From: Omphiscola glabra
Lineage: Eukaryota > Mollusca > Gastropoda > Lymnaeidae
Direction of reading: 5' to 3'
Assembly (NCBI GenBank): GCA_964017045.1
Contig: OZ024810.1
Location: 6,937,562-7,001,561 of the forward strand
DNA: 64,000 nucleotides
A model generated the notes under the pieces. It did not search any database. It saw nothing but the letters and a program-made list of their open reading frames with translations, and was not told the DNA's origin. Position 1 is the first letter of the stretch, and every line of letters starts with the position of its first letter. Shown here piece by piece: positions 57,101-64,000 of the stretch. A program made the position numbers and the translations under genes.

Positions 57101-60100
57101 TTGTTAACATCTAGTGTAGAGAATGATGGTCATATGAGTGACTTTGTTTACATCTAGTGTAGTGAATGATGGTCATCTGAGTGACTTTGTTTACATCTAG
57201 TGTAGAGAATGATGGTCATCTGAGTGACTTTGTTTACATCTAGTGTAGAGAATGATGGTCATCTGAGTGACTTTGTTTACACCTAGTGTAGAGAATGATG
57301 GTCATCTGAGTGACTTTGTTTACATCTAGTGTAGAGAATGATGGTCATCTGAGTGACTTTGTTAACATCTAGTGTAGAGAATGATGGTCATCTGAGTGAC
57401 TTTGTTTACATCTAGTGTAGTGAATGATGGTCATCTGAGTGACTTTGTTAACATCTAGTGTAGTGAATGATGGTCATCTGAGTGGGTTTTTATTCATTTT
57501 TGTGGCCCCTCATTTTGGTTAGCTAAACTTTCCTGAGGCAAACTCCCCCTGACAACCCAAATAAACTTTAGCTGTACACCAACAGGTCTTTTTGTACATC
57601 AACAGGTCGTGTACAGGAAAGATGTCAGAGAGGGTAACACCATCAACAAAATGGAAGTGAACGTGATCTCAGAGATCACAATTTCAGGTGCAGGTGTCAG
57701 TTCGACGGAGATTGATTGGGGCTCAACAGAAAGGCCACCCATAACACCACGACCAACTCCAGCTCCAACCCCACGTCCACGACCTCCACCCTCCACCACA
57801 GCCCCTGTGCCTGCTGTTACATCCATCACACTCAAAGAAGAGGGCCACTTTTTTAGCCTGCAGGAGGTAAGACTATAAAAAACCTAATCCTTTAGCCTGC
57901 AGGAGGTAAAAATATAGAAAACCTACTCCTTCAGCCTGCAGGAGGTTAGACTAGAAAACCTACTCCTTGAGACTAAAGACAACCTACTGTGTTTCACTAT
58001 GGTTAAATTATGATAAATTGCCACTTCACTATGTCTTCAAGATAATTTTTATCTAAATCTCCAAAGATAATAGAAGTATTCCTTGATTTATATTGACCTG
58101 ACCTGGTGGTGTAACCAGAGCAAAACAAATTAACTACAATTACCTGTTTCAATTTTATCCTCAGCCTTTGTCTGCTGAACGTGGCAGCTCCTTGTCCCTG
58201 AAGTTCCAGACCATCAAAGACAGGGCGCTGATCCTATACGCCACCAGCAACTTGGTAGGCAAGAACTTCATAGCTTTAGAAATCTACGACGGCAAGCTCT
58301 ACTTTGTTCACAATTTTGGCGGGAGATCCAAGAGGACTCTGCTTTCTGACCGAGAAGTTTCTGATGGTCAGTCTCATGAGGTAGGCATTGGTCACACTTG
58401 TGAGTTCATAATTCTGGCTTTATTGTCGATGTTTTATAACTGTCATAAAGGCAGATCATCTGCCATTAAATCCCTTTCTGTGGTGTCACTGCCAATGTAA
58501 TCAGCTGTTAGCAAAACAGTCTATAAATATGCAAAAGATTTATATTAGTTAAGGGGAAATTACTCTCTATGAGTTTGCTTCCTATTTACATTTCTGTGTG
58601 TGTTAACATGCTTTTAGCAGAGCTTTTTGCTGTATTAATTGGGTCTGAAAGTTGCTCAATTTTTGTGACCACCATAATGTCTGATGCTGGAGAGGTTCCC
58701 GCTCTAGATTGCAAAATCAACACAGACTTTCTTTATAGGAATTATTTCAAATTGATTAAAAAGAAAGCAATGATTTCATAGATATTCCACATGATATTAA
58801 TGACAGTATTAGCTCTAGCGTTGATGACCACATGAGTCAGATATTGACAATTTTAGCCCTAAGCTTAGTTGTATTGTTACAGACAAATTTGTGGGAGTGG
58901 AAATCCAAGAGAAAAGACAAAGACTGGATACCAAAGACCTAACCTAATCAGATTCATAGACATTTATGATTGTGTATGTTCTTGAGTATTAATTAATAAA
59001 ATGTGGATTTAGTAACTTTATTTGAAAAGGAATTTTTGAACTTGTTTTGTGCCTTACCTCGTGTATTTTGTATAACAGAAATTTAATGGTACTTAATGAA
59101 AAAAACATTCACCAATTTTACAATTTTCAATATAAGTATATATAATTATAAATTTACCAAAGGAATATAGCTTCTAGTATTTCAGAAATTTGAACATATA
59201 AAAATTTGAATTTATGGAGTGTAAAGTTAGGTTGAAATTGAGAAGTTTAGTAAAATTTTACACACTCTGTAAAGGTCAAGGTCAAAATTAAGATGTAAAA
59301 TATAAGAACAAAATCTTTTCATACCATAAGATACCTTGTCCAATGTACTTTCAGAAAATGTATACTTTGTAAGGGTCTGTATTCATTTAGTATAGGATTA
59401 TGTCATTTTAGACGACAATCTCTGTGGTGCTACAGCTTTGGTCTGCCCTACCACTTACTGCCACTCAGACCTAACTCATGGTTCTCATTTCCATGCTTGG
59501 ATTCCCAGCTGCTGTAGATCCCTCGCCACATCATCCATCCGTCTAAGCCCAGGTCTGCCTTTGAGCCATTTTCCTCTGGGGTTTTGGTGGTGCACCCTCT
59601 TCACTCCTCTGTCATTTGGCAGCATATGAAAATGCTAAATATGATGTTACAGAAAAAAATGCACTTGACAGTTATAGGGTTAATACATTTATTGCATTAT
59701 TTATTACATTTCCAGTTTAGCCTGCGGTTCCATGACAATCAAATGGCCTTAACTATTGATGGAGAAAATAAAAGAATCCCACTGGAGTCGAATGAACAGT
59801 GGCCTCGTAATTTAAGTGAGTATAGTTTTAACATTTTAGCTCTTATCCTCTCTAAATATAGTTTTTAAAAATTAATTTAATAATAATAGTTTTTGAGACC
59901 TTTTGTTGTCTATGTATTTATTGTATTTCATTTTTTGGGTATTATTTCAACTAGAAAAGACCATCCAAAGGGAGAAAATTTTCTTAATACATAAGTTTTG
60001 TTTGCATAAGGTTCAATTTATTTCTTTCAATAATTATTTTACATTGGCAATTATTTCTTCTATTAATATACAATTAATAAATAAAAGAAGAAGAGTGCTT

Positions 60101-63100
60101 AATATATAGAAGAATAAAAGTGCTTAATATATAGAAGAATAAGAGTGCTTAATAAATAGAAGAAGAAGAGGGCTTAATATATAGAAGAATAAAAGTGCTT
60201 AATATATAGAAGAAAAAGAGTGATTAATATATAGAAGAAGAAAAGTGCTTAATATATAGAAGAATAAAAGTGCTTAATATATAGAAGAAGAAGAGTGCTT
60301 AATATATATAGAAGAATAAAAGTGCTTAATATATAGAAGAAGAAGAGTGCTTAATATAAAGAAGAATAAAAGTGCTTAATATATAGAAGAAGAAGAGGGC
60401 TTAATATATAGAAGAATAAAAGTGCTTAATATATAGAAGAAAAAGAGTGCTTAATATATAGAAGAAGAAAAGTGCTTAATATATAGAAGAATAAAAGTGC
60501 TTAATATATAGAAGAATAAAAGTGCTTAATATATAGAAGAAGAAGAGTGCTTAATATATATAGAAGAATAAAAGTGCTTAATATATAAAGAAGAAATGAA
60601 TAATTTACTTTGCCCATATTTATACACTTGGTATTTATATGGTTACCTTCCATTCCAGGTCCTATCAATATTGGTGGTCATGGACCATACCTCATGCCAT
60701 GGCACACATGGGCCAGGACTGGATATCTGGGCTGTATAGAAGACTTGAGAATTAACAACAGATTAGTGGATTGGCAGGGATTTATTCAGGCGCAGGTGAG
60801 AATTGAGAAGGTTTATGGAATTGCATGGGTTTATTCAATCACAGGTGAGAATTGAGAAGATTTGTGGATTAGAATTAGTTAATTCAGTCACAGTTAAGTT
60901 AGAATAGAGAGAAATCACTCGTAAGGTATATTTTAATAGCAGAAATAATTTTTAAAGCATTTATATTTCTACAGGGTTTGCCCGGTTAATAAAAACCTTC
61001 TAATTTTAAGGGGGCAAAACGTTATAAGGTTGGTTGCCCTTTTGTATCATTGACTGAAGCCATCATTTTTGCTATGTAAACACAATGGTTTTATTTATGG
61101 GATCTTTATAAATTAGTCCCACTCAACTTACTGGAATTGAGTTTGGAAACAACAAACATGGTTTTTGGAACCAACCGGAATTTAAAAAAGTATTTTTTTT
61201 TAAAATCTGAACGTACCCTAAATTATTTTTTTGTCTGTCTGTTCTCCTCAATAAAATGTAGACTTTAGTTTGATGTTAAGAGAGGAACTTGAGACGAATC
61301 AATGTTTGTTGTTGTCTTATGTTTAAATTATTCTAGTTTAAAAGTTGTCATCTTAATCAGCAGTTTTATCCATATGCTCAAATTAATTTGTACAGTGTAA
61401 TCTTGTTTCAGCAATTGTATGGTATTATAGATGCTACCTGTACCGCCATGCCGCGAGATTGCTCTACCCGGCGTCCATGTGTGCGCGGCTACTGTATCAA
61501 CAAATGGGGTGGCTACACGTGTGACTGTCGGGCCACAGAATTCACGGGGCAGCAATGTGAAACAGGTATTTTATGTTCAATTTTTTTTATATAATCTAAT
61601 CATAAAACATGAAATATTTTATTTACCATTTTAATCATGCACCCATTTTTAAATAGCATATTAAATTTCTTTAGTTTTGATCATGAACTAACTGAAATCT
61701 ATCATGTTATATGGAATGTCCTAAAACTGTTCTATGCATATGACCTATGTTTCTCTCATCACCAGCCGCACTGACCGGTATCTTCAATGGTAACACCAAC
61801 TACAAGATGACCATTACCCCTACCCAAAACTACCATGTCAATGACATCTCATTCAGACTCAGAACTTTTGCCAGTGATGGTCTCATCTTCCAGACCAAAG
61901 CCAACTTATATGGGACCTTCTTGCGCGCTGAATTGGAAGGAGGACGCATCAAGCTCACTACAAATCTTGGTGGGGAAGAACAGGTTAGTGAGGGGAAGAC
62001 AAGCTAAAACTAATGACTTAAATTCTTTCATTCAAGTATTAAGTAACATTTGGGCAGAGTCTCTGACAAGCATCACCCGTGTGATACATGTTGTGTAAGA
62101 AAATCTTGTGGCACACCTGTTGAAGAAATGCTGTACTCCAATAAATAAAAACAAGTGAACTTTATAGGCAGGGTGAAGATTGTAAACATCTGAACAAGAA
62201 ATAAACTGCATTGCCACATTGGAATTTGTAAATATCTAAATAAAGTAATAAATTGCACTACTATGTATATAATATGGTTAATATGTTGTTTTCTATCCAT
62301 TTTTGTGCGTGTTATTGTTTACAGAGTTTCTTTGTTGGCGGCGCTGTCAATGACAACCAGTGGCACACAGTTTTCATCCAGCGCCGTGGCAATCAGATGG
62401 AATTCTGGATGGACAATGAAAAACATTTTACAAGTACGCAATCACATAATAGCTGTTAAAACCGAATTTTTAAAAATATTTTTAAAGTAAAAAAAAGATA
62501 GGATGCTAAGCTTGACAGAAAGCACAGTCAGCTAAACTTATATATCTTTTAATAACAGTCACCGTCATCATTGGACACTAAACCAATGGAGGGCTCTGGC
62601 CTGTTTCACAATCTCCTTCCATTCGGACTGATCTATGTGTCTTTTAATAATAATGCTCAGCTATATTCTAATAGTAATAGCTCAACCAATGACCATGTTA
62701 CAATAACTGGTGTTGCGTACAGTGATGGTGGATACAAACAGTGATGGTGGGTACATAGGGTGATAGTGGATACATACAATGATGGTGCATACATATAGTG
62801 ATTGTGGATACATCCAGTGATGGTGGGTACATACAGTGATGGTGGGTACATACGGTGATGGTGGGTACATACAAGGATGGTGGATACATACAGATGACCT
62901 GGCTATTGGGGAAAAATGAGTGATGGACAAGTAGTTTGGGGTATTTATGTGTGTGTGTGTGTGTAAAAGGTGTGGGGTGGTACTGGAAGGGTAAAGATTC
63001 CTTTCAAAATTATTAAAACTTTAATGTTCAGATTAAAATTTATCTCACGTTTGAAACAATTGTAAAGAGGCCACAAACTCCCCATCCACACTCTGTCCAT

Positions 63101-63856
63101 TCTGGCTCAGCATTTTGTATATGCCTGGGAGCATAGGCTGTTTTTGTATCCTTGTGAGTTTTCAAACTCCTGTACTTCAATTAATTTTTTTCTGAAGCGC
63201 TCTTCTGATGCATTTGGTCACCTTGGGTGGGAAGGGAGGTGAGTTAAGGCTGCTAATTTTATCCACCCCAACCGGGGGTATCAGTTACTATGTCCAGTTT
63301 TTTAAATTTTAAAAAAAATGCAATAAACAATATATTTATTCAAAGAATGACTGACTCAGCAACCTTTTGTAAGCCCAATGTTATAATTGTTGTCATAAAA
63401 GTATTTTACAAATGCTAACAAACAGTGGGACGAAACACTTATCAGAATTTTCTATGCTTTGCCCCAGAAATTTTGCCAGGTGAGGACTACTTCCTACATG
63501 TTGATAACGTGTTTGTTGGTGGCCATTTCAAGGGAGAGCTAGACATCCCGAGCACCATCAAGCCATTTATTGGATACCTGCAAAACTTTTACTTCAGTGA
63601 CTTTGACGTCTTCAGTAAGATCAGCAGCACAGGTGGTGGCAATTTCTCCACCGGGACTGATGTCATCATATTCAATGATGTTACCTTCACCAGCTACCAG
63701 ACCCATCTTATCCTGCAGTCACAATATCTTGCTTCAGGGCTTGACATCAATTTCATCTTCAAAACCAAGGACCCCAACGGTGTGATACTCTTCAGTGAAG
63801 GAAAGGACAATCAGCTGTTTGCTGTAGAGCTCTTTAATGGGCAACTCCATGTCAAG
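48108..63856 (+). CDS. Locus B: neurexin-superfamily (axotactin/neurexin-like) LamG-EGF protein, 5' part
   Basis: Join of 48108-48174, 52999-53225, 55560-55691, 56114-56275, 57606-57866, 58165-58380, 59716-59815, 60659-60795, 61412-61565, 61766-61983, 62325-62433, 63468-63856 and beyond the window: 724 codons, phases all consistent. It starts with a signal peptide, then LamG-1, a Pro/Thr-rich linker, LamG-2, one EGF module, LamG-3 and the start of LamG-4. The LamG-EGF-LamG-LamG order is the neurexin repeat. Family members are cell-surface or secreted adhesion and signalling proteins of neurons and glia. LamG folds are shown by G-x-L-x-F/Y, N-G-Q-L-H-V, D-x-x-W-H-x-V and G-Y-L-G-C-I-E-D-L-R-I-N motifs. 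The C-terminus, with or without a membrane anchor, is outside the window. Which neurexin-like subfamily it belongs to is uncertain. Confidence 0.88.
48875..49110. repeat. Two short tandem duplications in locus B intron 1
   Basis: A 33-bp unit (TGCTGTTGTGTGTAACCTAC ACGCTCCCTGACG) occurs twice at 48889-48953. A ~75-bp unit containing CCTC(T/C)TCTAGCCTAGCTG.GGTTAAATTAA occurs twice at 48965-49105. Confidence 0.85.
49231..50020. repeat. 22-bp C/T-only minisatellite, ~36 copies
   Basis: Unit TGCCCCTTCCTCTGTCTCTC CC, an almost pure polypyrimidine strand broken mainly by one or two G per unit. All the long open frames here (to 295 codons, both strands) are repeat artefacts. Intron 1 of locus B. Confidence 0.97.
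50021..52214. other. Intron 1 sequence, nothing recognised
   Basis: AT-rich sequence with a poly(G) run near 51656. No coding motifs or complete mobile element seen. Confidence 0.5.
52215..52392. repeat. ~40-bp tandem repeat, four copies
   Basis: Unit ACAGTTATAGAATATATTGG ACCCAGTAGTTTACAGAAGC with small indels. Confidence 0.85.
52999..53225 (+). CDS. Locus B exon 2: start of LamG-1
   Basis: Phase 1 to 0, 227 nt. Encodes EVSIIDGQTPAPERRR, then VKILVFDGQAYVTFNFDKLP and FYFLSRKPNGLIWLQEDRDR, the opening F-x-G-x-x-Y-V-x-F and R-x-x-x-x-x-G-L-I-x strands of a neurexin-type LamG. Acceptor CTCTGCAG, donor GTAACA. Confidence 0.9.
53307..53619. mobile_element. Non-autonomous hAT element (~313 bp)
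   Basis: Left end AAGGGGTCCGCTAACTTTAG and right end AAAGTTTGAGAACTCCTG are inverted repeats (first base of the left end mutated). Flanks TGTTAGTA and GCTTATTA match at 5 of 8. Interior CTGGCCCTCTGATT is typical. Intron 2 of locus B. Confidence 0.6.
53935..54144. repeat. 30-bp minisatellite, left part
   Basis: Seven copies of TCTTACCATGTCATACATGC ACCTGTTGTG. Split from the right part (54753-55497) by a solo LTR. Confidence 0.95.
54145..54752 (-). mobile_element. Solo LTR (608 bp) with 5-bp target duplication
   Basis: TG...CA element (TGTGGTGAAAAG...ACCGTGACA) flanked by a perfect CACCT duplication (54140-54144, 54753-54757), inserted in a 30-bp minisatellite. On the minus strand it starts TGTCACGG, like the 982-1712 LTR (TGTCACAA), has TATAAAAGG at 54535-54543 and AATAAA at 54335-54340. 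Confidence 0.85.
54753..55497. repeat. 30-bp minisatellite, right part, with 250-bp higher-order repeat
   Basis: Same 30-bp unit as the left part. A 250-bp block (eight units plus an extra ATGTCTTACC) starting near 54781 recurs almost identically at 55031, ending at the same 10-bp irregularity (~55010 and ~55260). Confidence 0.93.
55560..55691 (+). CDS. Locus B exon 3: LamG-1 core
   Basis: Phase 0 to 0, 132 nt. Encodes DGNLVFVNDDGSGAPEEIPI...FDDGGWHLFKLRRNGRN, containing the D-G-x-W-H-x-x-x-x-R-R strand. Donor GTAAGT. Confidence 0.92.
55910..55950 (+). repeat. Possible LINE 3' tail
   Basis: CTTAATAAAAGAATCTTATC TAATCTTG resembles the AATAAAGAATC-TTATC tail at 27.98 kb; only the tail is visible. 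Confidence 0.35.
56114..56275 (+). CDS. Locus B exon 4: LamG-1 C-terminal part
   Basis: Phase 0 to 0, 162 nt. Encodes IKITVDDRHEQNYIFARDVH...ATVYLAGTQNTYES...LNGGMAL. The donor GTAAGC is followed within 100 bp by a 43-bp minisatellite array. Confidence 0.9.
56360..57486. repeat. 43-bp minisatellite, ~26 copies
   Basis: Unit TTTGTTTACATCTAGTGTAG + AGAATGATGGTCATCTGAGTGAC with a few recurring variants (TTTACACC, TTAACATC, TTAGCAAA, GCTGG, TAGTGAATG). Intron 4 of locus B. Same period as the 10.2-kb array but unrelated sequence. Confidence 0.96.
57573..57612 (+). repeat. 20-bp tandem duplication of a splice acceptor
   Basis: TGTACACCAACAGGTC and TGTACATCAACAGGTC repeat at a 20-bp period across the 57606 acceptor. 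Using the upstream AG (exon from 57586) shifts the frame and reaches a stop within about 25 codons. Confidence 0.8.
57606..57866 (+). CDS. Locus B exon 5: LamG-1/LamG-2 linker, Pro/Thr-rich
   Basis: Phase 0 to 0, 261 nt. Encodes VVYRKDVREGNTINKMEVNV, then a linker of about 30 residues rich in P, T and R (PPITPRPTPAPTPRP...), then SITLKEEGHFFSLQE opening LamG-2. The linker is a likely O-glycosylated spacer. Both its acceptor (57573-57605) and its donor (57852-57960) are tandemly duplicated. Confidence 0.9.
57852..57960 (+). repeat. Tandem copies of an exon end plus donor
   Basis: The exon end TTAGCCTGCAGGAG|GTAAGA recurs as CCTGCAGGAG|GTAAAA and CCTGCAGGAG|GTTAGA at about 40-bp spacing. Read-through past the true donor meets TAA after three codons, so the decoys would truncate the protein. 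Confidence 0.85.
58165..58380 (+). CDS. Locus B exon 6: LamG-2 N-terminal part
   Basis: Phase 0 to 0, 216 nt. Encodes PLSAERGSSLSLKFQTIKDR...LILYATSNLVGKNFIALEIY and DGKLYFVHNFGGRS..., ending VSDGQSHE. This is the S-L-x-F-x-T...A-L-I-L-Y strand pair followed by D-G-x-L. Donor GTAGGC. Confidence 0.93.
59400..59640 (-). mobile_element. LINE ORF2 C-terminal fragment
   Basis: The minus strand encodes GRPGLRRMDDVARDLQQLGI, matching the conserved G-R-P-x-x-R-W-x-D-x-V-x-x-D-L tail of non-LTR retrotransposon polyproteins; stops follow. Intron 6 of locus B. Confidence 0.6.
59716..59815 (+). CDS. Locus B exon 7: LamG-2 middle
   Basis: Phase 0 to 1, 100 nt. Encodes FSLRFHDNQMALTIDGENKR then IPLESNEQWPRNL: the strand after D-G-Q-x-H and the L-x-I-D-G hairpin. 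Acceptor ATTTCCAG. Confidence 0.9.
60075..60600. repeat. ~25-bp minisatellite, ~21 copies
   Basis: Unit AGTGCTTAATATATAGAAGA ATAAA with AGAAGAAG/AGAATAAA/AGAAAAAG variants, and block-like recurrence of variant order (e.g. two copies with TATATATA). Intron 7 of locus B. Confidence 0.95.
60659..60795 (+). CDS. Locus B exon 8: LamG-2 C-terminal part
   Basis: Phase 1 to 0, 137 nt. Encodes SPINIGGHGPYLMPWH and GYLGCIEDLRINNRLVDWQG, the closing LamG strand G-Y-L-G-C-I-x-D-L. This Cys probably pairs with the one just before the EGF module. The exon end and donor are duplicated downstream (60780-60905). Confidence 0.92.
60780..60905 (+). repeat. Tandem copies of an exon end plus donor
   Basis: GGATTTATTCAGGCGCAG|GTGAGAATTGAGAAG (true exon end) is followed 49 bp later by GGTTTATTCAATCACAG|GTGAGAATTGAGAAG and then a decayed third copy lacking GT. 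Use of the second donor adds 49 nt and puts the EGF exon out of frame. Confidence 0.85.
61412..61565 (+). CDS. Locus B exon 9: EGF module
   Basis: Phase 0 to 1, 154 nt. After QLYGIIDATC come six EGF cysteines in RDCSTRRPCVRGYCINKWGG and YTCDC...FTGQQCE, with the usual G-x-x-C end. No clear Ca-binding D-x-D/N-E motif. Acceptor TTGTTTCAG, donor GTATTT. Confidence 0.94.
61766..61983 (+). CDS. Locus B exon 10: LamG-3 N-terminal part
   Basis: Phase 1 to 0, 218 nt. Encodes ALTGIFNGNTNYKMTITPTQ, DISFRLRTFASDGLIFQTKA and LRAELEGGRIKLTTNLGG: the I-S-F-R-x-R-T...G-L-I-F strands and the E-G-G-R-I-K-L-x-x-N-L strand. Donor GTTAGT. Confidence 0.94.
62325..62433 (+). CDS. Locus B exon 11: LamG-3 middle
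   Basis: Phase 0 to 1, 109 nt. Encodes SFFVGGAVNDNQWHTVFIQR and GNQMEFWMDNEKHFT, the D-N-Q-W-H-T-V-x-x-x-R-R LamG core. Donor GTACGC. Confidence 0.92.
62705..62895. repeat. 20-bp minisatellite, ~9 copies
   Basis: Unit GTGATGGTGGGTACATACAG with variants, in intron 11 of locus B; a (TG)n run lies at 62946-62963. Confidence 0.9.
63468..63856 (+). CDS. Locus B exon 12: end of LamG-3 and start of LamG-4
   Basis: Phase 1 to 0, 389 nt. Encodes LHVDNVFVGGHFKGELDIPS, KPFIGYLQNFYFSDFDVF (closing LamG-3), then ITFTSYQT-like VTFTSYQTHLILQSQY, FIFKTKDPNGVILFSEG and AVELFNGQLHVK, the first half of LamG-4. Donor GTAAAG. The gene continues beyond the window. Confidence 0.93.
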
Positions 63857-63878
63857 GTAAAGAAGACTTCCTCTAGTG

Positions 63879-64000
63879 CAGCGGTTCTCAAGCTGTGGGT
63901 CGTGACCACTTTGGGGGTCGAACGTTCCTTTAACAAGGGTCGCCTAAGACCATAGGAAAACACATATTTATGAAGTAACAACAAAAAGAATTTTATGTTT
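63879..64000 (-). mobile_element. SPIN-like hAT element, second copy (cut by window edge)
   Basis: Starts CAGCGGTTCTCAAGCTGTGG then GTCG.GACC...GGGGGTCGAA and GGGTCGCCTAAGACCATAGG. CACATAT...TTATGAAGTA.CAAC.AA is shared with the reverse complement of the 12099-12251 copy. The base-8 left flank CTCTAGTG fits the TCTAGA-like hAT target preference. Opposite orientation to the first copy; the other end is outside the window. Confidence 0.8.

Noticed and set aside
10246..57486. Relationship between the two 43-bp arrays (10.2 kb and 56.4 kb)
   Set aside because: Same period but the unit sequences do not align on either strand; the shared length looks coincidental.

Overview
This looks like nuclear DNA of an invertebrate animal, most likely a gastropod mollusc (freshwater-snail-like). 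The reasons are: genes split into short exons by long AT-rich GT..AG introns; extracellular LamG/EGF proteins; a non-LTR retrotransposon with a craniofacial-development-protein-2-like endonuclease of a type common in molluscs; very many minisatellites; and two short hAT elements that closely resemble the SPIN family, which I recall being reported from the pond snail Lymnaea. The species assignment is inference. No bacterial-style genes, tRNA, rRNA or CRISPR were found, and nearly all long open frames in the repeats are artefacts.

Layout. 1-17.1 kb: no convincing coding sequence. It is a patchwork of minisatellites (43-bp x ~36, 40-bp x 12, 26-bp x 15, and others), poly(G)/poly(C) runs, a solo LTR (982-1712), a LINE 3' end and several non-autonomous hAT elements with 8-bp target duplications. 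17.1-41.0 kb: locus A on the + strand, 18 exons plus three 21-24-nt microexons with consistent splice phases. It encodes about 1300 residues carrying six LamG/concanavalin-A-like modules of one family, each with a C-x6-C signature. Its introns hold a dead LINE, a hAT transposase relic, a U2 snRNA pseudogene and minisatellites. 41.0-48.1 kb: repeat-rich, non-coding. 48.1 kb to beyond the right edge: locus B, + strand. A signal-peptide exon is followed by 11 exons encoding LamG - Pro/Thr-rich linker - LamG - EGF - LamG - start of a further LamG, i.e. a neurexin-superfamily (axotactin/neurexin-like) secreted or cell-surface protein, 724 residues within the window.

How they fit together. Every LamG module and microexon of locus A is bounded by phase-1 introns, no stop-containing last exon of A is evident, and exon 2 of B also accepts phase 1. 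A and B could therefore be tandem genes, or one large neurexin-like gene whose internal promoter and signal-peptide exon at 48.1 kb make a short isoform, as in alpha/beta neurexin. cDNA would decide. A second theme is that at least five splice junctions in these loci have been tandemly duplicated, creating decoy donor or acceptor sites whose use would introduce frameshifts or premature stops.
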